Shown: positions 25,919 through 34,905, numbered from the stretch's first letter. The stretch: 64,000 nt of DNA from Lawsonibacter celer (GCF_014281125.1 NZ_JACOEA010000003.1:1-64000), one strand, 5' to 3'. The notes: generated by a model from the letters alone, not told the origin. Numbers and translations are program-made.

Positions 25919-25954
25919 AAAAGCGGACGCAGCCTTAGGCTGCGTCCGCTTTTT
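25919..25954 (-). terminator. Riboswitch expression-platform terminator
   Basis: A 16-bp stem (25919-25934 with 25939-25954) with a short loop, followed on the minus strand by TTTTG. It lies between the glycine aptamers and the symporter start, where a ligand-controlled terminator belongs. Confidence 0.8.
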
Positions 25955-26009
25955 GCAATAGGACAAAAACTCCCCTCCGCCCGCCGCTTCCTTTGGGGGA
26001 GTGAAATCA

Positions 26010-26180
26010 AAAACCCTGTCCTTTTGCCTGAGAGATTGCTTTCGCTTGCACCTTCGGCCCCCGCGCAGTACGCGGGCTTCTCCAGAGCGCCATCCATCCA
26101 CAGTCTTTCTGCCTGAGAGCGTTACACCTTCGGCGGGCCGCATGGGCCGCTTTCCTGCGGATATCGTCTGGCGTAATTCA
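26010..26180 (-). ncRNA. Tandem glycine riboswitch
   Basis: Read on the minus strand, two aptamers follow each other. Each has the conserved CCGAAGGTG and CTCTCAGGCA segments: the first around 26165-26105, the second around 26095-26012, which ends GGCAAAAGGACAG. The linker and the CTCTGGAGAA entry of the second aptamer are typical. It controls the AGCS symporter gene through the terminator at 25919-25954. Confidence 0.95.
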
Positions 26181-26212
26181 ATTGTCTGTTCAGCTTCCCT
26201 GCTGTACGGACT

Positions 26213-26241
26213 ATTATACGCAGACAGCGTACAAAATGCAA
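26213..26241 (-). promoter_or_regulatory. Promoter of the glycine riboswitch-symporter unit
   Basis: On the minus strand: -35 TTGCAT (26241-26236), 17-base spacer, perfect -10 TATAAT (26218-26213). Confidence 0.85.
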
Positions 26242-26276
26242 GTGTTTTTTCCAGAGGAAGTCCCGTCCGGATTTTC

Positions 26277-27299
26277 TCAGCACTCTCCTGCCAAGTGAAA
26301 CCGGCCCCTGGGAAAGATAATGGAGACCTGGGTCCCCTCCCCTTCCCGGGAGGCAATCTCCAGTCCCAGGCCCAGCTGGGTGCACAGCTTTTTGCACAGA
26401 TAGAGGCCCAGGCCGGTGGAGCGGGTGGACAGCCGCCGGCCGTTTGCTCCGGTAAAGCCCTTGTCCCACACCCGGGGCAGGTCGGCGGCGGGGATGCCCA
26501 CGCCGTTGTCCTCCACCGTCAGGACAACGGATTGCTCCTCCAGGCGCTGAACAAACGCCAATGTGGGCGGCCGGTCGCCGCGATACTTCATCGCGTTGGA
26601 CACCAGCTGCCCCAGAATAAATTGCACCCACTTCTTGTCCGAATACACCACCGCGTCCAGCCCGGACAGGTCGATCCGAAAGCCCGCCTCAATGAGGGGG
26701 CGGGCATACTGCTTCACAGTATCGGCCGCCGCATCCCGCACCGGCATGGCCCGCACCAGGTAGTCCCGGTCCACCGCACCGCTGCGGGCGTAGTAGAGCG
26801 CCTGCTCCACATAGCGGTCGATCTGGAACAGGTCCTCCTCCAACCGGGCGGACAGGGGACCGGGCCGGTTCTCCAGGGCCAGCCGGGCGGAGGCGATGGG
26901 GAGCTTGACCTCATGGACCCAGGCTTCGATAAACTCCCGGTATTCCCCCATGTCCCGCCGGGCCTCGGCCACCGCGTCGTTCATCGCCTTGGCTGTGACC
27001 GCCAGGGCGTCGCAGAAGAGCGCCCCCTCTAAAAAGCCGGGCCGCTCCAGCAGCTCGGGCAGCAGATACTTCTCTCCCAGATGTTCCAGCACCTCGTCCA
27101 CTTGCCGGTAAAAGGCCCGCCGGCGCAGATATTCCGCCGCCAAAGGCCCCAGGCCGCATACCAGGAGCACCAGGCACAAAAAGGCCACCGCCCCGGCTGG
27201 CGCGCCCAGGACAGCCGCCAGAGCCGCGGCAAATCCGGTCCCCAGCGCCGTCCCCAGCAGCTGGGGCAGTCGGTCCCGGCAGAAGCGTCCCCAGCTCAC
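26277..27299 (-). CDS. BceS-type intramembrane-sensing histidine kinase
   Basis: Kinase of 340 residues. Two closely spaced N-terminal membrane helices (about 11-32 and 36-58) with almost no external loop mark the intramembrane-sensing class, which senses through a BceAB transporter. The phosphorylated His is about H129 in WVHEVKLPIAS; the ATPase part has SNAMKYR, DNGVGIP and TGLGLYLCKKL. The start is GTG at 27299, overlapping the stop of the regulator gene (GTGA overlap). The partner transporter is very likely the BceAB pair at 5.6-8.4 kb, as no other BceAB lies near. Confidence 0.88.
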   Translation of the reverse strand: MSWGRFCRDRLPQLLGTALGTGFAAALAAVLGAPAGAVAFLCLVLLVCGLGPLAAEYLRRRAFYRQVDEVLEHLGEKYLLPELLERPGFLEGALFCDALAVTAKAMNDAVAEARRDMGEYREFIEAWVHEVKLPIASARLALENRPGPLSARLEEDLFQIDRYVEQALYYARSGAVDRDYLVRAMPVRDAAADTVKQYARPLIEAGFRIDLSGLDAVVYSDKKWVQFILGQLVSNAMKYRGDRPPTLAFVQRLEEQSVVLTVEDNGVGIPAADLPRVWDKGFTGANGRRLSTRSTGLGLYLCKKLCTQLGLGLEIASREGEGTQVSIIFPRGRFHLAGEC

Positions 27300-27964
27300 A
27301 ACTGGTACCCCTGCCCCCGGCGGACCGTGAGCACCCCGACACACCCCAGCCGCTCCAGCTTCCGACGCAGGCGGGCCACGTTGACGGTAAGGGTATTGTC
27401 GTCCACAAACTCGTCTGACTGCCAAAGGGCATCCATCAGCTCGCTGCGGGTGACAATACGCCCCGGATTCTTAAGCATCACCTGGAGCAGACGGGCCTCG
27501 TTTCGGGTGAGCTCCTCTTCCCCACCCTTGGCCTGCACGACGCTCCGGCCCAGATCCAGAGTGATGCCCTTGGCCGACAGGGTGGGGTTGGGGGCGGATG
27601 GATAGGCCCGCTGCAGCAGGCGGGTAATACGTGCCAGGAGGATCTGCGTATGATAGGGCTTGGTCAGAAAATCGTCCGCCCCCAGGTTCATGCTCATCAG
27701 CTCATCCAGCTCAGCGGCCCGGCTGGTAACCACGATGATCGGCACATCGCTGCGCCGGCGCAGCTCCCGGCAGACATGGTAACCATCGTATCGCGGCAGG
27801 TTCAGATCCAGCAGCACCAGATGCGCGCCGGAGGCCAGCACCTGCCCGGCCACATCTTCGTAGTCGTCGGTGGTAGTCCAGGCATACCCGTACCGGGTCA
27901 GCAGGGTGCCCAGCTCTTCCCGCAACCCCTGGTCGTCTTCCACCAGAAAAACGGTATGTGCCAT
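27296..27964 (-). CDS. BceR-type response regulator (OmpR family)
   Basis: 222 residues: receiver domain with Asp53 in LLDLNLP and Lys in TKPY near 103, then a winged-helix DNA-binding domain (about 125-222). It overlaps the BceS-type kinase gene, so they form one unit. The expected target is a TNACA-N4-TGTAA box; a perfect copy is found upstream of bceA at 8428-8441, 19 kb away. I saw no such box at this gene's own promoter. Confidence 0.92.
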   Translation of the reverse strand: MAHTVFLVEDDQGLREELGTLLTRYGYAWTTTDDYEDVAGQVLASGAHLVLLDLNLPRYDGYHVCRELRRRSDVPIIVVTSRAAELDELMSMNLGADDFLTKPYHTQILLARITRLLQRAYPSAPNPTLSAKGITLDLGRSVVQAKGGEEELTRNEARLLQVMLKNPGRIVTRSELMDALWQSDEFVDDNTLTVNVARLRRKLERLGCVGVLTVRRGQGYQL

Positions 27965-27985
27965 GCGATCCCCTCCTTTCCCTCT

Positions 27986-28014
27986 ATCATAACAGAAAAA
28001 GGCGGCTCGTCCAA
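27986..28014 (-). promoter_or_regulatory. Promoter of the BceRS-type genes
   Basis: On the minus strand: -35 TTGGAC (28014-28009), 17-base spacer, -10 TATGAT (27991-27986). It overlaps the terminator of the upstream TetR gene. Confidence 0.55.
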
Positions 28015-28034
28015 GTATCCGGACGAGCCGCCTT
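27996..28034 (-). terminator. Terminator of the TetR gene
   Basis: A 12-14 bp stem (left arm about 27999-28012, right arm 28021-28034) with T5 on the minus strand after the hairpin. Confidence 0.85.
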
Positions 28035-28057
28035 CCCTTTTTTCCGATACAGGCGGA

Positions 28058-28705
28058 CTATGTCTCCGCAGCCTTCCGCTCCTCTTCGGCCGCCAGCCCC
28101 ATCAGATGGAGGATTTTTGAAAAATAGCGGCCCCCTTCCTTCTCTAAGTCAAAGGTGTTCTTGTACATGCACCAGTCATAGATCAGCCCCCGGGCCGAGC
28201 GCATGAGCAGCTCCACCATCTCCTTGGAGTCCTCTCCCTTTGGAAACTCGCCGCTGACTTTCCCCCGCTCCACACAGTCCTCCAGGATGCGGTAAACCAC
28301 CCGGTCGTTGTTGTTGAGAATCCGCACCGCGTCGGGAGAGGTAATCTGGTTTGCGTAGATAATCTGCAGGGGGACCATTCCTACAATATTTGCGCAGTAA
28401 TCACACATGGCGCTGATTAAAATCAGCACTCGTTCCGAGGCGGAGGCACGCTCCTCCACCGCCTGAAAGACCTGCTCATAATGCGTATCAATCATCCGGA
28501 AATGCTCCAAAAAAACCGATTCCTTTGAGGGGAAATAGGCATAAAAGGTGCCCTTGGAAAAGCCCGCCTCCCGGGTAATCTCTTCCACGGTAACGGTATT
28601 GTAGCCGTGCTGCGCAAACATCATCAGTGCCGTCCAAAACAGTTTGTTTTTGGTCTCCTGCGCGTTAAGCGCCCTCTGGGACAGTTTTCTCTTTGCAGCC
28701 GCCAT
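28058..28705 (-). CDS. TetR/AcrR family transcriptional regulator
   Basis: 215 residues. The N-terminal TetR helix-turn-helix (about 15-65) includes FAQHGYNTVTVEEITREAGFSKGTFYAYFPSKESVF. The C-terminal ligand domain is not assignable. The ATG at 28705 has GGAGG 7 bases upstream; ATG at 28723 is less likely. It is a single-gene unit with its own promoter and terminator. No divergent efflux gene is adjacent, so its targets cannot be read from context. Confidence 0.92.
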   Translation of the reverse strand: MAAAKRKLSQRALNAQETKNKLFWTALMMFAQHGYNTVTVEEITREAGFSKGTFYAYFPSKESVFLEHFRMIDTHYEQVFQAVEERASASERVLILISAMCDYCANIVGMVPLQIIYANQITSPDAVRILNNNDRVVYRILEDCVERGKVSGEFPKGEDSKEMVELLMRSARGLIYDWCMYKNTFDLEKEGGRYFSKILHLMGLAAEEERKAAET

Positions 28706-28742
28706 AGTTACCTCCAAACGCAACTATTTCTGGTTTATGCGT

Positions 28743-28772
28743 ATCATATCACATCTTCTCGCCGCAAATCAA
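28743..28772 (-). promoter_or_regulatory. Promoter of the TetR gene
   Basis: On the minus strand: -35 TTGATT (28772-28767), 18-base spacer, -10 TATGAT (28748-28743). Confidence 0.5.
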
Positions 28773-28860
28773 CTTCAAAAGAAACATTTTAGGCAACAAA
28801 ATCTCCTCTTTGTCCCTTTCATTGCGGCCTTCGGCTGGCCGTACCCACACACCGGCTGCA

Positions 28861-28899
28861 AAAAGAGGTTCCAGCCCCATAAGGGCTGGAACCTCTTTT
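28861..28899 (-). terminator. Terminator of the aminotransferase operon
   Basis: A 17-bp stem (28861-28877 with 28883-28899) with a 5-base loop and U-run; the right arm overlaps the stop codon of the class V aminotransferase gene. Confidence 0.85.
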
Positions 28900-30058
28900 A
28901 CCCCTGCTCCAGCAGCAGGCGGTACACTGCGTCCTGCACGTAGTCAAGCTCTTCAAAGGTGGTAAACGGTCCGACCGAAAAGCGCACCGCGCCCTGGGGA
29001 AAGGTCCCAAGCGTTCTGTGGGCCATGGGGGCACAGTGAAGGCCGCAGCGGGTCTGCACGCCGTATTCCCGTTCCAGCCGGAAAGCCAACTCTCCGTTAT
29101 CTCCGTTGAGCCAGTCCACCGAGACCACGCCGGTACGGCGGGCCGGGTCGCGCGCGCCCAGTACCCGTAGGCCGTCCTCCTCCAGCTCCATCAGCCGGGC
29201 CCACAGGTGGCCGGCCAGCCTGTGTTCCCGCCGGCGAATCGCCTCCCCTTCCCGATCCAGGTACTCCAGGGCGGCGCCCAGGCCATAGATGCCTGGCAGG
29301 TTCAGGGTGCCCGCCTCCAGGCGGTCGGGCAGCAGGGCGGGCATGTCCAGGGAATCGGACGCGCTCCCTGTGCCGCCGGACACCAGAGGCTCCAGCTGCC
29401 CGGCCAGAGCCTCGCGCACCACCAGGCCGCCGATTCCCTGGGGGCCCAGCAGGCCCTTGTGCCCGGGGAAGGCAAGGGCGTCAATACCCATTTTCTCCAT
29501 GTCCACCGACACCGCGCCCAGGGTCTGGGCCGCGTCCACCAGCAGGAGAGCCCCCCGCTCCCGGCAGAGCCGGCCCACCGGCTCCAGCGGCTGTATGGTG
29601 CCCGCCACGTTTGAGGCATGGGCAAGCACCACCGCCCGCACACCGGGGACGATGAGGCGCTCCGCCTCCTCCAGCTGGAGGGCCCCTTCATTGTCACAGG
29701 GCAGAAAGTCCACCGCCACCCCCTGCCGCTCCAGCTGCCTCAGCGGACGCATGACCGCGTTGTGCTCCACCTGGGAGGTCAGCACCCGATCCCCCGGTCT
29801 GAGCAGCCCTTTGAGCAGGAAATTGAGGGAATAGGTGGCCCCCGGCGTAAAGCCGACGCAGCGCGGGCCAGGGCCGCCCACCAGGGCGTTGAGCCTCTCC
29901 CGCACCTCCAGCACCCGGCCGGCGGCATCATAGGCCTGGGGATACCCTCCCCGGGCGATGTTGCAGCCCACGCGCTCGATATAATCCGCCATGGCCCTTC
30001 CCACACCGGGCGCCTTGGGAAAGGAGGTGGCGGCGTTGTCCAGATAGACGCTTGACAT
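28898..30058 (-). CDS. Cysteine desulfurase family class V aminotransferase
   Basis: PLP enzyme of 386 residues. It opens [16 protein letters not shown], carries the PLP Lys in [15 protein letters not shown] near residue 200, and has a Cys-containing late segment [16 protein letters not shown] near 350. It belongs to the Csd-like subgroup found in Firmicutes, not the housekeeping IscS; no iscU/sufU gene is adjacent. It may supply sulfur or selenium to a client, and labile selenium for the nearby Mo-hydroxylase is a speculative possibility. It follows the secreted NodB-like gene by 13 bases. Confidence 0.88.
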   Translation of the reverse strand: MSSVYLDNAATSFPKAPGVGRAMADYIERVGCNIARGGYPQAYDAAGRVLEVRERLNALVGGPGPRCVGFTPGATYSLNFLLKGLLRPGDRVLTSQVEHNAVMRPLRQLERQGVAVDFLPCDNEGALQLEEAERLIVPGVRAVVLAHASNVAGTIQPLEPVGRLCRERGALLLVDAAQTLGAVSVDMEKMGIDALAFPGHKGLLGPQGIGGLVVREALAGQLEPLVSGGTGSASDSLDMPALLPDRLEAGTLNLPGIYGLGAALEYLDREGEAIRRREHRLAGHLWARLMELEEDGLRVLGARDPARRTGVVSVDWLNGDNGELAFRLEREYGVQTRCGLHCAPMAHRTLGTFPQGAVRFSVGPFTTFEELDYVQDAVYRLLLEQG

Positions 30059-30071
30059 AAAAGACACCTTC

Positions 30072-31268
30072 TTAAAGCTCCGTCTCCACCGGCAGTCGGA
30101 TCCGGTAGCGATCCGCTCCAAACTGGGGCAGCAGGCGGGAGAGCGCCCCGGCGGAAACCGCGCTGTCATCCATGGTAATCATGGCCAGGCTGCGCTTGGC
30201 ATCGGTGGCCTCCAAAATAGTCTGTGCCAGCCCCGCCGCGCTGCGGCCGCTGCTGGAGACCTCCACATTGGGCGTCCACAGCGCCCAGCCCTGTTCCTCC
30301 AGGCCCAGCCCGGACAGGCCCTGCCCGCTCTCCTCCGCCATCAGGATATGGGGCCGCAGATGGGCGATGCGGGAGAGCAGCCGCTCCCCCTCCGCCAGAT
30401 ACTCCCCTGCCGTCTGCTCCTCCACATATGAGGGCACCAGCAGTCCCACCGTATGACCGCTGCCCACAATGCGGCGGATCTGATCGTCGTGCTCCGCCAG
30501 GTCCTCCGTCCGGAAGCAGAACAGGGCGTGTACGCCGTATTGTTCCAGCGTGTCCAGCACCGTGTCCAGGCTCTCCCCCGTGCCGCACCGGAAGGACAGA
30601 TAAAGCCGCACATCCCGTTTGTCCGGCTCCTCCGATCCTGCGGGGCTGGTGGGCGATACACTGGGCGATGGGGACGGGCTGGGGCTAGCGGGTGTGACCA
30701 CCGGGGCCGGGGTCAGGCTGCGGACGTACTCGTTGTACCGCTGTTTCATCAGGCTGGTGGCCGCGTCCACAAAGCGCTCGGTGCTCAGCACGGCCTGACT
30801 GCTGGTGACGCGCACCAGAGTGCCGTAGGGGGTCGCGGTATAAGACGCCTTGAGGCCAAAGAAGCTGCATACCCCGCTGACGGGCACATAGACCTTGCCG
30901 TTGCGCAGGATCGCCCTCAGGTTTCGGCTGACGCCGCTGCCGTCGGTACAGGTGCCCGCGTTGACGTCAAAGGTCAGCAGCCCACTCAGGCTGTAGATGG
31001 TGAGGGTGTGCGCCGTATCGGTCTTCCACTGGCCGTAGGACACGCCCAGGTTGACCCCGGTGACATCCCGGTCAAAGACGGTATAGGGCACATAATAGCT
31101 GCCGCCCACCAGGGCGGGCATGGTTTCGCTGTTCAGATCCAGGAGCTTGTCGTTCACTGCGGTCTGATAGACAACCACCTCATCCGCCGATGCCGCCACG
31201 CCGGGCAGCAGCAGTCCCGCCACCAGCGCCACGGCGCACAGCAGGGCAAGGATTCGCCTGTGCTTCAT
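30072..31268 (-). CDS. Secreted protein with copper-amine-oxidase-like domain and degenerate NodB domain
   Basis: 398 residues. Signal peptide 1-27 ([21 protein letters not shown]). About 30-165 looks like the copper amine oxidase N-terminal-like beta domain that binds cell walls. A Pro/Ser-rich linker follows (about 187-210). The C-terminal part (about 222-395) resembles polysaccharide deacetylases: [31 protein letters not shown] and [15 protein letters not shown]. The Asp-Asp of TFDDG and the His-rich NHxxxH site are absent, so deacetylase chemistry is unlikely. GGGAGG precedes the start. It heads a two-gene unit with the aminotransferase. Confidence 0.7.
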   Translation of the reverse strand: MKHRRILALLCAVALVAGLLLPGVAASADEVVVYQTAVNDKLLDLNSETMPALVGGSYYVPYTVFDRDVTGVNLGVSYGQWKTDTAHTLTIYSLSGLLTFDVNAGTCTDGSGVSRNLRAILRNGKVYVPVSGVCSFFGLKASYTATPYGTLVRVTSSQAVLSTERFVDAATSLMKQRYNEYVRSLTPAPVVTPASPSPSPSPSVSPTSPAGSEEPDKRDVRLYLSFRCGTGESLDTVLDTLEQYGVHALFCFRTEDLAEHDDQIRRIVGSGHTVGLLVPSYVEEQTAGEYLAEGERLLSRIAHLRPHILMAEESGQGLSGLGLEEQGWALWTPNVEVSSSGRSAAGLAQTILEATDAKRSLAMITMDDSAVSAGALSRLLPQFGADRYRIRLPVETEL

Positions 31269-31366
31269 TTCATCACCCTCCCTTTCGTCTTTTCACAGTG
31301 CTTCCGCTTCAGACGAGGGTATTGTATCACGAAACAACTGCCCGGTAAAGGGGCGGAATCCACCCC

Positions 31367-31396
31367 TTGCGCCGGGGGCGCGGGCCATTGTATAAT
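31367..31396 (+). promoter_or_regulatory. Promoter upstream of the DUF4342/two-component operon
   Basis: -35 TTGCGC (31367-31372), 18-base spacer, perfect -10 TATAAT (31391-31396). It lies about 85 bases before the first gene. Confidence 0.5.
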
Positions 31397-31482
31397 CAGT
31401 TTAATGGGATTTTAACAAAGGCTAAATGCCCTTTTGACGGCAGGCGGCTATACTGAAAAAAGAAAAGAAGGGCGGTGATGGA

Positions 31483-32058
31483 ATGCAGATCACACAGGAG
31501 CAGGTGGAGCGGCTGCGGGCGCGCACCGGTCTGTCCTATGAGCGTGCCCGCGCGCTGCTGGAGCAGGCCGGCGGCGACCTTCTGGAGGCATTGATCCTGC
31601 TGGAGCGGCAGGGCGGGACCGGGCAGGCGGCCGGCAGCTTCTACTCCACCCGGCCGGACAGCGGGGCGGAGGCTCCGCCCGCTTCGGCGGCCTCCGGCGG
31701 CCTGCAGAAGACCCGGGAGAGCCGCCCCGGCTTCTGGGACTGGCTGACCCAGCTTCTGGACGCCGTGTGGGATCTCCTGCGCCACAGCGTGGTAAACCGC
31801 CTTGAGATCTGGCGCAGGGGGGAGATGATGAGCTCCATGCCGGTGCTCATTCTCGTCCTGCTGGTGATCGTGGCCTTCTGGCTGACTGCCGCGCTGCTTC
31901 TGTTCGGCCTGCTGTTTGGCTGCACCTACCGTTTTTCCGGCCCCGACCTGAACCGCGACGTTCTCCGGCAGGCATCCTCGGCGGTCCACCGCGCTGTGGA
32001 TCGCCTTTGCCGGGAGGTGCACCGCGCCGTCGAAAAGGGAAAAAATAAAAAGCATTAG
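31483..32058 (+). CDS. DUF4342 protein with UBA-like N-terminus and membrane segment
   Basis: 191 residues. A UBA/EF-Ts-like three-helix domain at 1-45 (LRARTGLSYERARALLEQAGGDLLEALILLE) is followed by a low-complexity linker. The DUF4342 core (about 100-150) contains NRLEIWRRGEMM, a strong membrane helix (about 122-146), and a basic C-terminal tail. Function unknown. It leads the operon with the response regulator 13 bases downstream, so it may be part of the signalling system or its target. Confidence 0.75.
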   Translation: MQITQEQVERLRARTGLSYERARALLEQAGGDLLEALILLERQGGTGQAAGSFYSTRPDSGAEAPPASAASGGLQKTRESRPGFWDWLTQLLDAVWDLLRHSVVNRLEIWRRGEMMSSMPVLILVLLVIVAFWLTAALLLFGLLFGCTYRFSGPDLNRDVLRQASSAVHRAVDRLCREVHRAVEKGKNKKH

Positions 32059-32071
32059 GAGGCCTGCCCTT

Positions 32072-32755
32072 ATGGATACTAAAATTCTTCTGGTGGAAGA
32101 CGAGGAAAAGCTGGCCCGCATGGTGGAGCTGGAGCTGCAGTACGAGGGCTATCAGGTGGAAAAGGCCTTTGACGGCCGCAGCGGGCTGGAAAAGGCCCTG
32201 GGCGGAGGCTTTGACCTGATCCTGTTGGACATTATGCTCCCCGCCCTCTCCGGCATGGAGGTGCTGCGCCGCCTGCGGAAGGAGAGCCAGGTGCCGGTGA
32301 TTATGCTCACCGCCCGGGACACGGTGGTGGACAAGGTGTCCGGCCTGGACTCTGGGGCGGACGACTATATTACCAAGCCCTTCGCCATTGAAGAACTTCT
32401 GGCCCGCATCCGGGCCGCCCTGCGCAAGCGGCCGGGCCAGGAGGGTCCCGGCCAGGGCGTGCTCACCGCCGGGGTGCTGAGCATGGACACCCAGCGGCAT
32501 GAGGTGAGTGTCTCCGGCGAGAGCGTGGAGCTCACTCGCCGGGAGTTTGACCTGCTTCGCTATCTGCTGGAGAACAAGGAAAAGGTCATCTCCCGGGAGT
32601 CCCTGCTGGACCATGTGTGGGGCTTTGACTTTGTGGGAGAGACCAACGCGGTGGACGTGTACATCCGTTTTCTGCGTGCCAAGATTGATGAGCGCTTCGG
32701 CGTTAAGCTGATCCACACCGTGCGCGGCGTTGGCTATGTCATTCGGGAGGAGTGA
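32072..32755 (+). CDS. OmpR family response regulator
   Basis: 227 residues: receiver domain with Asp53 in LLDIMLP and Lys in TKPFAIEELLARI near 105; winged-helix domain from about 130, ending HTVRGVGYVIRE. The partner is the kinase at 33317-34804. A flavodoxin-like gene begins only 4 bases after its stop, which is unusual for a regulator-kinase pair. AGGAGG precedes the start. Confidence 0.93.
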   Translation: MDTKILLVEDEEKLARMVELELQYEGYQVEKAFDGRSGLEKALGGGFDLILLDIMLPALSGMEVLRRLRKESQVPVIMLTARDTVVDKVSGLDSGADDYITKPFAIEELLARIRAALRKRPGQEGPGQGVLTAGVLSMDTQRHEVSVSGESVELTRREFDLLRYLLENKEKVISRESLLDHVWGFDFVGETNAVDVYIRFLRAKIDERFGVKLIHTVRGVGYVIREE

Positions 32756-32759
32756 GCGT

Positions 32760-33251
32760 ATGAAATCAATTTCCGCCATTGTCTACACCAGCAATACAGG
32801 CTATACCCAGCGCTACGCCGCCATGCTGGGGCGCGCAGCCGGACTGCCTGTCCACCGCCTGGGCGACGCCGCTCTGCCCCGGGGCACGGCGGTCGTTTAC
32901 CTGGGCTGGCTGTGCGCCGGTGGGATCAAGGGTCTGAAAAAAGCCCGCAGCCACTACAACGTGCAGGCGGTGTGCGCGGTGGGAATGGCCCCTGCCTCGC
33001 CGGAGTATGCCTCCAAGCTCTCCGGGCAGAACCGTCTGAAGGGCGCGCCCCTTTTCTACCTGCAGGGCGGCTACTCGCCCGCCCGGCTGACCGGCATATA
33101 CAGGCCCATGATGGCCCTCATGGGAAAAGTGGTCTCGAGAGCCCCCGCAGAGTCGGAGCGCGAGCGGGCCATGCAGGAGGCCTTTTCCAAGGGCGGGGAC
33201 TGGGTAAGCGAGGCTCAGCTCGCCCCCGTGCTGGAGTGGCTGCAGGTATGA
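32760..33251 (+). CDS. Flavodoxin-like protein
   Basis: 163 residues. It opens with a beta strand and an FMN-phosphate-loop-like segment, AIVYTSNTGYTQRYAAML (about 5-22), as in flavodoxins. The rest follows an alternating strand/helix pattern, but I see no clear isoalloxazine-binding motif. The ATG at 32760 follows GGGAGGAG that lies inside the end of the regulator gene, so the genes are translationally linked. It could be a redox protein sensed by or regulated with the two-component pair. Confidence 0.65.
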   Translation: MKSISAIVYTSNTGYTQRYAAMLGRAAGLPVHRLGDAALPRGTAVVYLGWLCAGGIKGLKKARSHYNVQAVCAVGMAPASPEYASKLSGQNRLKGAPLFYLQGGYSPARLTGIYRPMMALMGKVVSRAPAESERERAMQEAFSKGGDWVSEAQLAPVLEWLQV

Positions 33252-33316
33252 CGTGAAGCGGCCCGCAAAGGCGGGCCGCTGGTACCGCGCGGGCACAGGC
33301 CGCAAGGAGGGATACG

Positions 33317-34804
33317 ATGTCTCAACCAAACAACCACCCGCCCGGCCGCATCAAATCCTCCATCGTGGCCCGGCTGAACACCCAGCTTTTCTTTCGCCTG
33401 CTGGGCATCTATTTCTGCACCGATCTGCTGCTCACCCTGCTGTTCTGGGGCGGCGTATTCCTCTGGTCAGAGGGCCGGGCGGCAGAGATCTGCCAGCTGG
33501 TGGCCGACCGGGGCGTGCCAACGGCAGAGGCCACGGAGTGGATGACGGCGGGCGACTATGTGGTCTCCGCAGGCCCCGCAGGGGAGGAGGCCGGTCTCGC
33601 TCTGCCCGATTGGCTGCCCGCCCCGGCGGAGACCGACCAAGCGCGCCGCTGGTTTCATCCGGGTGATCTGGATCTATTTTTTCTGGTCACGTTCCGTACA
33701 GGGGGCTCCACCGAATATACGTTGGAGCTGCCCAATCAGGGCGAGCCATATACCATTCGTCTGGACCTGTCCGCCCAGGCCGCCTTTTTTGTGTACGCCT
33801 CCCGTATTCTGGTGGTCTGCCAGGTCATCAGCCTGATCTCCAATTTATTTAAAAACGCCGGGGCGATCCGTAAGGTACTCCGCCCCATTCAGGATCTGGC
33901 GGCCGCAGCCGCGCAGCTCAATCAGATGGAGCACATGTCCCCGGAGGAGCTGAAGATCCTGGCGGGCAAGCTGGATCAGATCAACGCCACCCATCTGGAC
34001 CAGCGCATCTCCGTGCCGGGCACGCAGAAGGAGCTGCAGGCCCTGGCCGCGGCCATCAACGCCATGCTGGACCGCATCAACGAGGCCTATCGTTCCCAGA
34101 TGCGCTTTGTCTCCGACGCCAGCCATGAACTGCGCACCCCCATTGCGGTCATTCAGGGATACGCCAATCTGCTCAACCGCTGGGGGAAGGACGACCCAGC
34201 CACCCGTCAGGAGGCCATCGACGCCATCCGGCAGGAGGCCGACTCCATGAAGGAACTGGTGGAGCAGCTTCTCTTCCTGGCCCGGGGGGACAACGACTCC
34301 ATGCAGATCGACATGCGGGACCTGGACCTGACTCAGATTGCCGCCGAGGTCCTGCGGGAGACCGAGATGATCGACCAAACCCACGCCTTTGCCGCACGGT
34401 GGGACGGCGCGGTCTGGGTCTATGCGGACGACGGACTGATGAAGCAGGCTCTGCGCGTGCTTGTGGACAACGCCATCAAATACAGCCCCTCCGGTGGGCG
34501 CATCACGCTCTCCGCAGAGATTCTGGGCGGACGAGCCCACCTGTCGGTACAGGACGAGGGCCAGGGCATTGCCCCGGAGAGCCTGCCCCACATCTTTGAC
34601 CGCTTTTACCGCACAGATGAGAGCCGGGCCCGGGAGACCGGCGGCACCGGCCTGGGGCTGGCCATTGCCAAGTGGATTGTGGAACGCCATGGGGGCTGGT
34701 TTGAGGTGCGCTCCTTCGTAGGAGTGGGCACCCGCATGACCATCGTCCTCCCTCTGGCTCCGGCGGCCGCGGCACACATACAGGAGGACTCGCCCTCCGT
34801 CTGA
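33317..34804 (+). CDS. Membrane sensor histidine kinase
   Basis: 495 residues. One N-terminal membrane helix (about 25-47), an extracytoplasmic domain of about 105 residues, a second helix (about 155-180), a HAMP-like linker, HisKA with HELRTPIAVIQGYANLL (phospho-His near 270), and an ATPase domain with DNAIKYSPSG, DEGQGI and GTGLGLAIAKWIVERHGG. It is the partner of the regulator at 32072. AAGGAGGG precedes the ATG. The external ligand cannot be told from sequence. Confidence 0.93.
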   Translation: MSQPNNHPPGRIKSSIVARLNTQLFFRLLGIYFCTDLLLTLLFWGGVFLWSEGRAAEICQLVADRGVPTAEATEWMTAGDYVVSAGPAGEEAGLALPDWLPAPAETDQARRWFHPGDLDLFFLVTFRTGGSTEYTLELPNQGEPYTIRLDLSAQAAFFVYASRILVVCQVISLISNLFKNAGAIRKVLRPIQDLAAAAAQLNQMEHMSPEELKILAGKLDQINATHLDQRISVPGTQKELQALAAAINAMLDRINEAYRSQMRFVSDASHELRTPIAVIQGYANLLNRWGKDDPATRQEAIDAIRQEADSMKELVEQLLFLARGDNDSMQIDMRDLDLTQIAAEVLRETEMIDQTHAFAARWDGAVWVYADDGLMKQALRVLVDNAIKYSPSGGRITLSAEILGGRAHLSVQDEGQGIAPESLPHIFDRFYRTDESRARETGGTGLGLAIAKWIVERHGGWFEVRSFVGVGTRMTIVLPLAPAAAAHIQEDSPSV

Positions 34805-34905
34805 GTTTCAGTCGGGCAAAAATTTTGCTTTCCCGCGGAACTTTTTCCTTCCTCCCTCCGTCAAAAGCAGCAGTAACCCCCCAAAACAGAAAAAGGAGTA
34901 CTGCT

